A stretch of 64,000 nucleotides of DNA from Jannaschia donghaensis (GTDB taxonomy: Bacteria > Pseudomonadota > Alphaproteobacteria > Rhodobacterales > Rhodobacteraceae), in the NCBI RefSeq assembly GCF_001403795.1, contig NZ_CXSU01000011.1:746247-810246 (forward strand). Reading direction: 5' to 3'. The position numbers were made by a program, and so were the translations under genes. This document shows positions 43,969 through 52,899 of the stretch, piece after piece. Position 1 is the stretch's first letter, and the number at the start of each line of letters is the position of its first letter. The notes under the pieces are model-generated. The model ran no database searches. It saw only the letters and a list, made by a program, of their open reading frames with translations, and was not told the origin of the DNA.

Positions 43969-45222
43969 CTAGCGCAACGCGCGCCCCTTCTGGATCGCAT
44001 CCTTTCCAAACCGCGCCCGGATCGCGTCGGTCGCCCGTTCCGCTTCGTGCCGGCGGCCGGCATTGGGGTCCAGAAGATCGCCGCCCCGGTCGGCCTGATC
44101 GCCGGGAACGAGGTCGGAAATGCCGACACCGATCAAACGGGCCGGGCCGGTGTTGCCCGTCGCATCCAGCAGACTGCGCGCCTCGCGGTAGATGCGATCG
44201 GCCATCTGCGTGGGGTCCGACAGGGCGTGGCGGCGCGTGATGGTCGAAAAATCGGCACGCTTGAGCTTCAGGGTCACGACACGACCGGCCATCTCCTTGG
44301 CCTTGGCGCGGTCGGACACCTGTTCGGACAGACGCCACAGATGCCCGTCGAGCGTGCCCTGATCGGCCGTGTTCTCGTGGAACGTCGTTTCCTTGGAGAT
44401 GGACTTGACCGGGCGGCGCGCGTTGACGGACCGACGGTCCTGACCCCGCGCCAGATGCCAAAGCCGTTCGCCCATCGACCCGAAACGCCGCGACAGATCG
44501 GCGCGGTCCCACCGCTTCAGATCGGCGATCGTGTTGATGCCGGCTTTCTTGAGCGCTTCCTGGCCCACGATGCCGACGCCCCAGATGATGCCGACGGCCT
44601 GCGGGGCCAGGAAATCCTCGGTCTCGGCCCGGCCGATGACGGAAAAGCCGCGCGGTTTATCGAGGTCCGATGCGATCTTGGCCAGAAACTTGTTGTGCGA
44701 CAATCCGATGGACCCCGTGATCCCGATCTCGTCGCGCATTCGCCGCGTCAGGCGGGCAAGCATCACGGCCGGCGGGGCCCCGTGCAGCCGGGCGGTTCCG
44801 GTCAGGTCCAGAAACGCCTCGTCCAGCGACAGCGGCTCGATCGCAGGGGTCAGTTCCTCCATCAGGGCGCGGACCTGCTTGGACACTTCCACATACAGAT
44901 CCATTCGGCCCTTGATCACCACCGCGTCGGGGCACAGCTCCAGCGCCTTGAACATCGGCATGGCCGACCGCACGCCCCGGATGCGCGCGATATAACAGCA
45001 GGTCGACACGACGCCGCGCCGCCCGCCCCCGATGATGACCGGCTTGTCGGCCAGTTCGGGGCGATCGCGTTTTTCGACGCTGGCATAGAAGGCGTCGCAA
45101 TCCATATGTGCGATACTCAGGTCGAAAAGCTCCGCGTGCGCGGTGATGCGCGGGCTGCGGCACGAAGGGCATCGCGGCGCGTCATCGAACGTGGTCAGGC
45201 ATTGGCGACAAAGTGCAGGCAT
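43969..45222 (-). CDS. dinB: DNA polymerase IV (Y family) with N-terminal zinc-ribbon
   Basis: The 417-residue translesion polymerase has the palm motifs IAHMDCDAFYASVEKRDRPEL and LSLDEAFLDLTG, with the catalytic acidic residues, and SIGLSHNKFLAKIASDLDKP. The thumb and little-finger domains follow. The first 35 residues add a C-x2-C...C-x2-C segment (LCRQCLTTFDDAPRCPSC), a probable zinc ribbon that E. coli DinB lacks. There is no clear LexA box in the short upstream gap. The ATG at 45222 is chosen since the longer frame overlaps the divergent gene at 45323. Confidence 0.93.
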   Translation of the reverse strand: MPALCRQCLTTFDDAPRCPSCRSPRITAHAELFDLSIAHMDCDAFYASVEKRDRPELADKPVIIGGGRRGVVSTCCYIARIRGVRSAMPMFKALELCPDAVVIKGRMDLYVEVSKQVRALMEELTPAIEPLSLDEAFLDLTGTARLHGAPPAVMLARLTRRMRDEIGITGSIGLSHNKFLAKIASDLDKPRGFSVIGRAETEDFLAPQAVGIIWGVGIVGQEALKKAGINTIADLKRWDRADLSRRFGSMGERLWHLARGQDRRSVNARRPVKSISKETTFHENTADQGTLDGHLWRLSEQVSDRAKAKEMAGRVVTLKLKRADFSTITRRHALSDPTQMADRIYREARSLLDATGNTGPARLIGVGISDLVPGDQADRGGDLLDPNAGRRHEAERATDAIRARFGKDAIQKGRALR

Positions 45223-45322
45223 AAGCGGATTTGTACCGGCCCGGGGACGCCAAGGGAACCTGCGACACACTCCTCGGATTGGTTTGCTAAGCTCCAGCCA
45301 TACCCCCCTAAGGAGCGATCGA

Positions 45323-45631
45323 ATGGACGACGACCCCAAGACGACCCCGAGAGGGACGACGACCCCGATAGAGACGGCCCACGTGGCTAACACGGAAACA
45401 AGCGGCGGCAATACCAAGCTGTGGCTGGCGCTGGGCGCGATTCTGGTGCTGCTTTTGCTGTTCTTCGCGTTCTCGGGCGGTGAGGAGAACATGTCCGAAC
45501 CCGGCCCCGTCGGCGATCCGGTCGAAGGTGTGGATGCCCCGGTCGCCGGTTCGATCGACGAGAATGCCGCCCCGGTCGAAGAAACCGCTCCGGCGGACGG
45601 CGCGGAGGAAGACGTCCCCGCCACCGAGTGA
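45323..45631 (+). CDS. Small acidic single-pass membrane protein
   Basis: The 102-residue protein has a Thr-rich N-terminal tail, one membrane helix (about residues 33-51, LWLALGAILVLLLLFFAF) and an acidic Pro/Glu/Ala-rich C-terminal half. AAGGAG precedes the ATG at 45323. I know no family. Its layout resembles the protein at 47062, and the two flank the SPFH/NfeD pair. The hairpin at 45650 follows. Confidence 0.65.
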   Translation: MDDDPKTTPRGTTTPIETAHVANTETSGGNTKLWLALGAILVLLLLFFAFSGGEENMSEPGPVGDPVEGVDAPVAGSIDENAAPVEETAPADGAEEDVPATE

Positions 45632-45649
45632 CCCATTCACGTCGACATC

Positions 45650-45680
45650 ATGGCCGGTCGGGTTTCGCCCGACCGGCCAT
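45650..45680 (+). terminator. Strong hairpin after the small membrane protein gene
   Basis: A perfect 13-base stem (ATGGCCGGTCGGG / CCCGACCGGCCAT) with a 5-base loop starts 19 bases after the stop at 45631. No T-run follows, so it may be a terminator needing help, an mRNA-stabilising structure or a repeated palindrome. Confidence 0.55.
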
Positions 45681-45792
45681 CGGTCTGCGGCCCCCCGGTC
45701 ACAGGTGACGGTCTTCTGCCGCGCGGATGGTCCCGCAACGCCGCGCAATGGCTATATCGGTCCCGGTACATCGAAGACGGGAACAGGCGACC

Positions 45793-46686
45793 ATGGATAT
45801 CGAGACCGAGCTTTTGAATTTCGCGGGTGAAAATGCGGTCCTGATCGCCATCGCGATCTTTGTTATCGTCTGCATCCTGCTGGGCGTGCGGATCGTGCCG
45901 CAGTCTGAAAAATACGTGGTGGAGCGGTTCGGCCGCCTGCGCAGCGTGTTGGGGCCCGGCATCAACCTGATCGTGCCGTTCCTCGACAAGGTGGCGCATA
46001 AGATCTCCATCCTTGAGCGGCAGCTGCCCAACGCCAACCAGGACGCGATCACCCGCGACAACGTTCTGGTCCAGATCGAGACGAGTGTCTTTTACCGCAT
46101 CCTGCACCCCGAAAAGACGGTGTACCGGATCCGCGATGTGGACGCCGCCATTTCCACCACCGTGGCCGGTATCGTAAGGGCCGAGGTCGGCATGATGGAA
46201 CTGGACGAGGTGCAGTCAAACCGGTCCGAAGTCATCGCCAAGATCAAGAGCCAGGTGGCCGAAGCCGTCGACGACTGGGGCATCGAGGTGACGCGCGCCG
46301 AAATCCTGGACGTGGACCTGGACGCGCAGACGCGTGAGGCGATGATGCAGCAGCTTAATGCCGAACGGGCGCGCCGCGCGCAGGTGACGGAAGCCGAAGG
46401 CACGCGCCGCGCGGTCGAACTGGCCGCCGATGCCGAACTCTACGCCGCTGAACAGACGGCCAAGGCCCGACGCATCGCCGCCGACGCCGAAGCCTACGCG
46501 ACCGGCGTCGTGGCCCAGGCCATTGCGGAAAACGGGTTGGAGGCGGCGCAATACCAAGTCGCGCTCAAGCAGGTGGAGGCATTGACCGCGCTGGGCAAGG
46601 GGCAGGGGTCGCAGACCATCGTCGTGCCGGCATCCGCGATGGACGCTTTCGGCGAAGCCTTCAAGATGCTCAAGGGGCGCGGCTGA
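45793..46686 (+). CDS. SPFH/stomatin-like protein (QmcA type)
   Basis: The 297-residue protein has one N-terminal membrane helix (about 14-32) and an SPFH/band-7 domain (about 35-200; VPQSEKYVVERFGRLRSVLGPGINLIVPF, then QDAITRDNVLVQIE). An Ala/Glu-rich coiled coil (about 195-260; RAQVTEAEGTRRAVELAADAE) and a hydrophobic tail follow. Such proteins form ring-like assemblies that organise membranes and protect proteases. The NfeD partner gene shares a base with its stop, a classical pairing. Confidence 0.93.
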   Translation: MDIETELLNFAGENAVLIAIAIFVIVCILLGVRIVPQSEKYVVERFGRLRSVLGPGINLIVPFLDKVAHKISILERQLPNANQDAITRDNVLVQIETSVFYRILHPEKTVYRIRDVDAAISTTVAGIVRAEVGMMELDEVQSNRSEVIAKIKSQVAEAVDDWGIEVTRAEILDVDLDAQTREAMMQQLNAERARRAQVTEAEGTRRAVELAADAELYAAEQTAKARRIAADAEAYATGVVAQAIAENGLEAAQYQVALKQVEALTALGKGQGSQTIVVPASAMDAFGEAFKMLKGRG

Positions 46687-46970
46687 TGCTTGCCACTTGG
46701 TGGGTCTGGGCGCTGGCGGCCTTGGTGTTCGGTATTCTGGAAGTGATCGCACCCACATATATTCTTCTGGGCTTTGCGATCGGCGCGGGCGTGGTGTCCG
46801 CGGGTCTTCTCACCGGTCTTCTTGGCGGGTTGGCCGCCTCGTCCTATGGGGTCGCGTGGCTTGCCGTGATCTTCGCTGTGCTGTCCTTGCTGGCGTGGCT
46901 TGGTCTGCGCGCGGGATTCGGAAAACCGTCGGGCAGCGTTCAGACCTTCGACAAGGACATCAACGACTAA
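46686..46970 (+). CDS. NfeD-like membrane protein, short form
   Basis: The 94-residue protein has three hydrophobic segments (about 3-20, 26-48 and 54-76) and a short polar tail (GKPSGSVQTFDKDIND). It lacks the C-terminal OB-fold domain of full NfeD. It overlaps the SPFH gene stop (TGATG), as expected for the SPFH-NfeD partner, and a terminator follows. Confidence 0.85.
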   Translation: MLATWWVWALAALVFGILEVIAPTYILLGFAIGAGVVSAGLLTGLLGGLAASSYGVAWLAVIFAVLSLLAWLGLRAGFGKPSGSVQTFDKDIND

Positions 46971-46989
46971 TCCGCGCCGCCGGACAGGG

Positions 46990-47041
46990 CCGGGCAGATG
47001 CCGCGGGGGGAACCCGATGCCATCTGCCCGGTTCTTCTTCT
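46990..47041 (+). terminator. Hairpin terminator after the SPFH-NfeD operon
   Basis: CCGGGCAGATG (46990-47000) pairs exactly with CATCTGCCCGG (47021-47031) over 11 bases, followed by a pyrimidine tail TTCTTCTTCT. The loop of about 20 bases is large. It separates nfeD from the next small gene. Confidence 0.65.
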
Positions 47042-47061
47042 AACCCATCTAGGAGAAGACA

Positions 47062-47316
47062 ATGGTTTCCGAACCCAAGGACGCCCCCGTCCCCGACAAG
47101 TCGAAGACGAAATTCTATATCGGCCTGGTGGTCGCGATCCTGATCGGCGGGGCACTCGTGATCTTCGTTCTGCCGAACCTCTATGCCTCGACGACGGAAG
47201 GTCCTGCGGCCGATGCCATCGACGGTGTCGTCGTTCCCGGAGAGGACGGGCTGCAGACGCTGGACGGCGATGCGGTCGTACCGACCGAGGGCGATCCGCA
47301 AGCGACGTCGAATTAG
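47062..47316 (+). CDS. Small single-pass membrane protein
   Basis: The 84-residue product has a polar N-terminus (about 17 residues), one helix (about 18-38, FYIGLVVAILIGGALVIFVL) and an acidic tail. TAGGAGAAG precedes the ATG at good spacing. I know no family. Its layout is like the protein at 45323. Its stop overlaps the stop of the convergent pyrF by 4 bases. Confidence 0.6.
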   Translation: MVSEPKDAPVPDKSKTKFYIGLVVAILIGGALVIFVLPNLYASTTEGPAADAIDGVVVPGEDGLQTLDGDAVVPTEGDPQATSN

Positions 47317-48011
47317 CCTGTCGCGAGATCAGCAAGGATGGCCTGCGCCGCCGCGCGCGGGTCGTCCGCTGCGTGGATGGGACGGCCGACGACGATATGA
47401 TCGGCCCCCGCCACGACTGCATCGCGGGGCGTCATCACACGCTTCTGATCGCCCAGGGCAGACCCCGTGGGACGCACGCCGGGGGTCACGATCAGTTTTT
47501 CGATTGCCTGGGGAAGCGCGCGGATCAGCGCCGCTTCTTGCGGGGAGGCGATGACTCCGTCGGCGCCGGCCTCCAACGCCCGTGCCGCCCGCTCCTGCAC
47601 CAGATCGGGGATGTCGCCCGCCCTGATCAGCCCGTCGTCCAGATCGGCGCGATCGAGCGATGTCAGGATCGTCACGGCAAGGATCTTCATATCGCCCTTG
47701 GCCTGTGCGGCCGCGCGGACCACGTGAGGGTCGCCATGGACGGTGAGGAAATCCAGATCGAACTGCGAAAGCCCCCTGACCGCCGCCTCTACCGTGGCAC
47801 CGATGTCGAACAGTTTCATGTCGAGGAAGATGCGCTTGCCGTGTTCCCCCTTCAGCTCGTTCGCCAGGGCCAGCCCGCCGCCGGTCAGCATCCCAAGGCC
47901 GATCTTGTAGAATGATACGGCATCGCCCAACCGCTCCGCCATGTTCAGTCCGTCGAGTGCGTTCGGAACATCGAGGGCGACGATCAGACGGTCATCGGCG
48001 GGCAGGGACAT
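47313..48011 (-). CDS. pyrF: Orotidine 5'-phosphate decarboxylase
   Basis: The 232-residue enzyme makes UMP from OMP in pyrimidine synthesis. The catalytic array is visible as FLDMKLFDIGATV (D-x-K-x2-D), with substrate-binding LIVALDVPN at the N-terminus and TPGVRPTGSALGDQKRV plus VVGRPIHAADDP at the C-terminus. GGAGATC precedes the ATG. Length and motifs match bacterial PyrF group I. Confidence 0.97.
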   Translation of the reverse strand: MSLPADDRLIVALDVPNALDGLNMAERLGDAVSFYKIGLGMLTGGGLALANELKGEHGKRIFLDMKLFDIGATVEAAVRGLSQFDLDFLTVHGDPHVVRAAAQAKGDMKILAVTILTSLDRADLDDGLIRAGDIPDLVQERAARALEAGADGVIASPQEAALIRALPQAIEKLIVTPGVRPTGSALGDQKRVMTPRDAVVAGADHIVVGRPIHAADDPRAAAQAILADLATG

Positions 48012-48086
48012 GGATGATCTCCGGTATTTTGCGTGTGCCGCGCCCTAGGCCGCCGCTGCCCGTCTTGTCCAGACCGGGCCGGGGCA

Positions 48087-48502
<416 letters not shown>

Positions 48503-48506
<4 letters not shown>

Positions 48507-48778
48507 GCGCCGATCACGCGGTTCCAGGTTTCGATCCGGACGTCATCGAACAGGCCGGCGCGCGCATAGGGATCGGCGGCGGCAAAGGCTTCCACATGGG
48601 CGCGGTCGGGCGTGTCGAAGATGATGAGCGATCCCGACATCTCTCCGGCGGCATTGATGAAGGGACCGGCCTGAATGACGTGCGGATCGGCCTTGAGATG
48701 CGCCAGATGCGCCTCCCGGTTGGTCTTGCGGACCTCCAGGTGGTCGGGCTTATCGGTGCAGATCAGGGCGTGAAGCAT
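48503..48778 (-). CDS. YciI-like protein
   Basis: The 91-residue ferredoxin-like fold protein has family features HALICTDKPDHLEVRK, REAHLAHLKADPHVIQAGPF and SLIIFDTPDRAHVEAFAAADPYARAGLF. The conserved His-Asp pair typical of YciI is present. The role is not established. AAGGA precedes the start. Confidence 0.9.
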
Positions 48779-48803
48779 GGTGTGTCCTTGGGTGTCGGGC
48801 GGG

Positions 48804-49754
48804 TCACTCGGCCGTCAATCCACGGTCGAGCAGGGTCTGGATCGCATCCTTCACGCTGGCGTCGCCCGCGACAAGGGCCGCGACGGCCTGCGTGATCGGC
48901 ATGTCGATCCCGTGGCGCTTGGCAAGACGCAGGGCGGCCTGCGCGGTCGCCGCCCCTTCGGTCGTCGCGACCTCTGGTGTGGCACCTGATCCCAAGGCCT
49001 GGCCAAGGGCAAAATTGCGCGACTGCGGCGAGGCGGAGGTCAGCGCCAGATCGCCCAGACCGGACAGGCCCATCAACGTCTGAGGCCGCGCGCCAAGCGC
49101 CGGGGCCAGACGCAGCATTTCGGCCATACCGCGCGTCATCAGGGCCGCGCGCGCCGAGTCCCCCAGCCCCGCGCCGATCGCGGCCCCGCAGGCGATTGCG
49201 ATGACATTCTTGAGCGCGCCGCCCAATTCCACGCCCACCACGTCGTCTGTCCGGTAGAGGCGAAGCGTCGGGGTGGAGAGGGTTCGTTGCAGATCGACGC
49301 CCACGGTTTCGTCCGCGCAGCCAAGGGCCAAGGCCGTCGGCAACCCGCGCGCGATGTCCGCGGCGAAGCTTGGACCGGACAAAAGGGCGGGTGTCGTGCC
49401 CGGCCAGGCATCCGCGATGATGGCGGTCGGTCCGCGCAACGTCTCAAGATCGACGCCTTTGCAGGCCGCGACGGCGATGCGCGGGCGCACGTCCATCTGC
49501 GCCAGAACGGTCGATAGCCGTTGCATCGGAATCGCCAGGATCACAACGTCGCACGCCGCGATTGCGCCGGTATCGGCGGTCAGGTCGATTGCATCGGGCA
49601 ACGGCACACCCGGCAGGCGGTCGGAGCGTCGCATGCGCCGTGCGGTGGCGATCGCCGCTGCGTCGCGCCCCCAAAGCGTCACCGCGACGTCTGCCTTCGC
49701 ATAGGTGACGGCAAGGGCCGTGCCGAACGCACCGGCCCCCAGGATGCCGATCAT
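48804..49754 (-). CDS. gpsA: Glycerol-3-phosphate dehydrogenase [NAD(P)+]
   Basis: The 316-residue enzyme makes sn-glycerol-3-phosphate for phospholipid synthesis. The cofactor motif [18 protein letters not shown] is at the N-terminus. [30 protein letters not shown] and the catalytic-lysine region [15 protein letters not shown] follow. The ATG at 49754 overlaps the tsaD stop by 4 bases. The in-frame extension to 49814 has no similarity. Confidence 0.96.
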   Translation of the reverse strand: MIGILGAGAFGTALAVTYAKADVAVTLWGRDAAAIATARRMRRSDRLPGVPLPDAIDLTADTGAIAACDVVILAIPMQRLSTVLAQMDVRPRIAVAACKGVDLETLRGPTAIIADAWPGTTPALLSGPSFAADIARGLPTALALGCADETVGVDLQRTLSTPTLRLYRTDDVVGVELGGALKNVIAIACGAAIGAGLGDSARAALMTRGMAEMLRLAPALGARPQTLMGLSGLGDLALTSASPQSRNFALGQALGSGATPEVATTEGAATAQAALRLAKRHGIDMPITQAVAALVAGDASVKDAIQTLLDRGLTAE

Positions 49755-50827
49755 GCCTTGGCCCCCCGCTTGCCGGACCCCAGCATCGGGGCCGCCCGCG
49801 CGTCCAATGGCCAACGGGGCCGCGCGGCGAGAGTGAGATCATCGATATCCCCCGCCGCCAACCGTTCCCCCCCCGCCCAGGCGATCATCGCGGCATTGTC
49901 GGTGCAAAGGGCCAGCGGGGGGGCGACGAAGGGCACGCCCGCGTCTTTCGCCACATTGGCCAGCGCGCTGCGAAGCGCCGCGTTCGCCGCGACGCCCCCC
50001 GCGACGGCAAAGGCGGTAAAATCGGCCATGGCCAGCGCCCGGCGTGATTTTTCCGCCAAGACATCGCCGACGGCAGCCTGAAAACTTGAACATAGGTCGG
50101 CGCGGACGGCCAACGGCAACCCGCCGTGCTGCGCCACGATGGCATCGCGCGCGCGCAGCGCAGCCGTCTTCAAACCCGAAAACGACATGTCGCAGCCCGG
50201 CCGGTCCAGCAACGGGCGCGGCAGGCGGATCGTGGGCGTGATGCCTTTCGCGCAGGCTTCGACCGCCGGACCACCGGGCTGCGGCAGGCCTAGAAGGCGC
50301 GCGACCTTGTCGAACGCCTCTCCGGGGGCGTCGTCGATCGTGCCACCCAACCGGATGAAGTCATTCGGGCCATCGACCTGCAGAAACAGGCAATGCCCCC
50401 CCGACACCAGCAGCATCAGATAAGGAAACGACAGTCCGTCGGTTAGGCGCGGCGTCAGCGCGTGACCGGCCAGATGGTTCACACCGATCAGCGGCTTGCC
50501 CGTGGCGGCGGAAAGACCCTTGGCGCACATCACGCCCGCCAGCACCCCGCCGATCAGGCCGGGCCCGGCGGTCACTGCGATGCCGTCGATACCCTTAAGC
50601 GTCAGACCCGCCTGGGCCAAGGCGGCCTCTACCGCCAGATCCATCTTCTCGGCGTGGGCACGGGCGGCGATCTCGGGGACCACACCGCCAAAGGCCGCAT
50701 GAAGGTGATCTTGGCCCAGAACAACGTTCGACAGGATGTCACCGCGCCCCCCGGCCATGCGCACGACGGCCGCCCCGGTGTCGTCGCAAGAGCTTTCGAG
50801 GCCCAGAATGGTAAGCTCTTGTGCCAT
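49751..50827 (-). CDS. tsaD: tRNA N6-adenosine threonylcarbamoyltransferase
   Basis: TsaD (358 residues from 50827; an in-frame ATG at 50857 would add 10) transfers threonylcarbamoyl to A37 of ANN-decoding tRNAs. Hallmarks are [15 protein letters not shown], the metal motif [25 protein letters not shown] and [19 protein letters not shown] lies 7 bases before 50827. It is divergent from hemD; the 55-base gap must hold both promoters. Confidence 0.95.
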   Translation of the reverse strand: MAQELTILGLESSCDDTGAAVVRMAGGRGDILSNVVLGQDHLHAAFGGVVPEIAARAHAEKMDLAVEAALAQAGLTLKGIDGIAVTAGPGLIGGVLAGVMCAKGLSAATGKPLIGVNHLAGHALTPRLTDGLSFPYLMLLVSGGHCLFLQVDGPNDFIRLGGTIDDAPGEAFDKVARLLGLPQPGGPAVEACAKGITPTIRLPRPLLDRPGCDMSFSGLKTAALRARDAIVAQHGGLPLAVRADLCSSFQAAVGDVLAEKSRRALAMADFTAFAVAGGVAANAALRSALANVAKDAGVPFVAPPLALCTDNAAMIAWAGGERLAAGDIDDLTLAARPRWPLDARAAPMLGSGKRGAKA

Positions 50828-50882
50828 GGTGTCCGCCGGTCCAATCCTTGGCGTCATCTATGCCCTGGCTTGCGGAGGAACA

Positions 50883-51569
50883 ATGCACCCCTGTCCCGTC
50901 CTGCTGACCCGTCCCCAAGCGGATGCGCAGCGCATGGTCGGGACGCTGCGCGAAATGGGCGCGCAACGGGTCGAGGTTTCCCCGCTTCTCCGGATCGATC
51001 CGACGGGGCCGCCGCCCGAGATCGCGGGCGGCGTTATCCTGACGTCCGCCAATGCGGTCGCGGTGCTGGCAGGGCGGTCGGATCTGCGCGGATGTCCCGC
51101 GTGGGTCGTCGGCCCGCGCACGGCACGATTGGCCGAAGACATCGGCCTGAACGTGAAGGGGGTTGCGGCGCAGGCGGATACGCTGGTCGACCTTATCCCC
51201 AACGATGCGCCCCACCTGACGCACCTGCGGGGCGAGGTGTCGCGCGGTGATATCGTCGGGCGACTGACGCGCCGCGGAATCGTCGCCGATGAAAGGGTCG
51301 TCTATCGGCAAACTCCGCTGGATCTGACAGCATCCGCACGTGCCTTGCTGCGGGACGGGCCGGTCCTTGTGCCACTTTTCTCGCCGCGCAGCGCCCGGCT
51401 CTTTGCGATGGCCTGTCCGCATGACGCCGTTCCGAACCTGCGGTTGCTGGCCCTTAGCGATGCTGTCGCGGCCGAATGTCCCGTGCGCCCCGTCGGTATC
51501 TGTGAAACGCCTGACGGTGCTGGAATGTACGCGCTCCTCAAACGGCGGCTAACGCAGATCGGCGGTTGA
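50883..51569 (+). CDS. hemD: Uroporphyrinogen-III synthase
   Basis: The 228-residue enzyme closes hydroxymethylbilane to uroporphyrinogen III in tetrapyrrole synthesis. The family is poorly conserved, but PVLLTRPQADAQRMVGTL, LTSANAVAVLAG, VVGPRTARLAEDIGL and VPLFSPRSARLFA are typical. GGAGG lies 5 bases before the ATG at 50883. It is followed by the mitofilin-like and hemY genes, a hemD-mic60-hemY order conserved in alphaproteobacteria. Confidence 0.92.
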   Translation: MHPCPVLLTRPQADAQRMVGTLREMGAQRVEVSPLLRIDPTGPPPEIAGGVILTSANAVAVLAGRSDLRGCPAWVVGPRTARLAEDIGLNVKGVAAQADTLVDLIPNDAPHLTHLRGEVSRGDIVGRLTRRGIVADERVVYRQTPLDLTASARALLRDGPVLVPLFSPRSARLFAMACPHDAVPNLRLLALSDAVAAECPVRPVGICETPDGAGMYALLKRRLTQIGG

Positions 51570-51622
51570 GGGGGGCGGGCCTAAGGTCTAGGTATTGAAA
51601 GAATCTGCCAGGAGGGCACGCC

Positions 51623-52891
51623 TTGGCGCGCACCACGAAGACACCCTCGAAGACCACCGGAACCGCCAAACGCGCCTCTGCCTCCAAAGGCAAGGCCCCG
51701 GCTTCTACGACCAGTAGCTCAGCATCGTCGCGTCGCGCCGATCCGGCAGGCGCGCGCGCGGTGACACCCGGCACGCCACCGGCGGCTGCGACATCGACCG
51801 ACTCGACTGCCCCGGCTGCCGCGGCGGTGACCGAAACGGTCACATCTGCGCCGGTGTCGAAAGAGCAACCGTCCACCATGTCGAAATCGTCGGTCCCGCC
51901 GGTCAAGGAAACGCTGGCCCGTCCCGCACGGTCGGACGCGGCACCGACGTCCCCCACAACGTCCGCCCCCGAGGAGCCGACACGCAGCGGTGCAGGGTTT
52001 GTCCCGCTCCTGCTTGGGGGCGTTCTGGCCGGGGCGATCGGATTCATCATCGCCACCCTGATGGCGGGAAACCCCGAAGAGACGACGTCCTTTGACCCGA
52101 CCCGGCTGGAATCGCTGGCGGCAGAAGTCGACGCGCTGAAAGCCGCAGATGCGCCGAACGTCGATCTTTCCGGTGTCGAGGCGGCGCAGGCTGCGCTGTC
52201 AGAAAGGCTTGACGCACTGGCCGCCCGCGTGGATGCGATCGGGACCGATGCGAATGGCCAACAAGCGGGTGCAGATGGTCCCGCAGTGGCGGATCTCCAA
52301 TCGCGGATCGCGGCCCTGGGCGACGAACTTGCGACGCTGCGCGACGATCTGACGGCGCGTGTCACAACCGTCGAGGACGGTCTGGCCGAAGCCAATTCCC
52401 TTGCCGTTTCCGTCGAATCCGAGGCCGAAGCCCTCGCGCGGGAGGCGGCGCGCAACCAGGTCAGGCTGGCGCTGCAATCGGGCGCGCCCTACGCCGAGCC
52501 GCTGTCGGTCCTGGGCGGTGATGCGCCAGAGGCTTTGGCGGCGTCCGCCGAAACAGGTGTACCGTCGCAGGCGGACCTGATGTCCAACTTCCCGGATCTG
52601 TCGCGCGATGCCCTGCGGGCGGCCCGCGCGTCGGAACCGGCGGCGGGCGTCGGATCGCTGTTCCAGAACGCGTTCAACCCGCGCAGCCTGCAGCCCCGCG
52701 AAGGCGATGATCCCGACGCGGTTCTCAGCCGGGCCGAAGCCGCCGTCCGGAACGGCGATCTGGACGCCGCATTGACCGAGATCGAGGCGCTGCCAGATGA
52801 TGCGCGCGCCGTTCTCGACGATTGGATTCAAAGGGCAAATGCCCGCGCGACGGCGCTTGCCGCCGCCGATGACTACCTTCAGGACGGGTGA
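51623..52891 (+). CDS. Mitofilin/Mic60-like membrane protein
   Basis: The 422-residue protein starts at a TTG with GGAGG upstream (no ATG fits). The first 130 residues are low-complexity Thr/Ser/Ala/Pro-rich and basic. A single membrane helix follows (about 132-153, FVPLLLGGVLAGAIGFIIATLM), then a long coiled coil (about 160-285). The C-terminal mitofilin domain (about 290-420) has RLALQSGAPYAEPLSVLGG. Alphaproteobacterial Mic60 homologues encoded between hemD and hemY shape intracytoplasmic membranes and contact the outer membrane. Confidence 0.85.
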   Translation: MARTTKTPSKTTGTAKRASASKGKAPASTTSSSASSRRADPAGARAVTPGTPPAAATSTDSTAPAAAAVTETVTSAPVSKEQPSTMSKSSVPPVKETLARPARSDAAPTSPTTSAPEEPTRSGAGFVPLLLGGVLAGAIGFIIATLMAGNPEETTSFDPTRLESLAAEVDALKAADAPNVDLSGVEAAQAALSERLDALAARVDAIGTDANGQQAGADGPAVADLQSRIAALGDELATLRDDLTARVTTVEDGLAEANSLAVSVESEAEALAREAARNQVRLALQSGAPYAEPLSVLGGDAPEALAASAETGVPSQADLMSNFPDLSRDALRAARASEPAAGVGSLFQNAFNPRSLQPREGDDPDAVLSRAEAAVRNGDLDAALTEIEALPDDARAVLDDWIQRANARATALAAADDYLQDG

Positions 52892-52899
52892 GGATTTAG

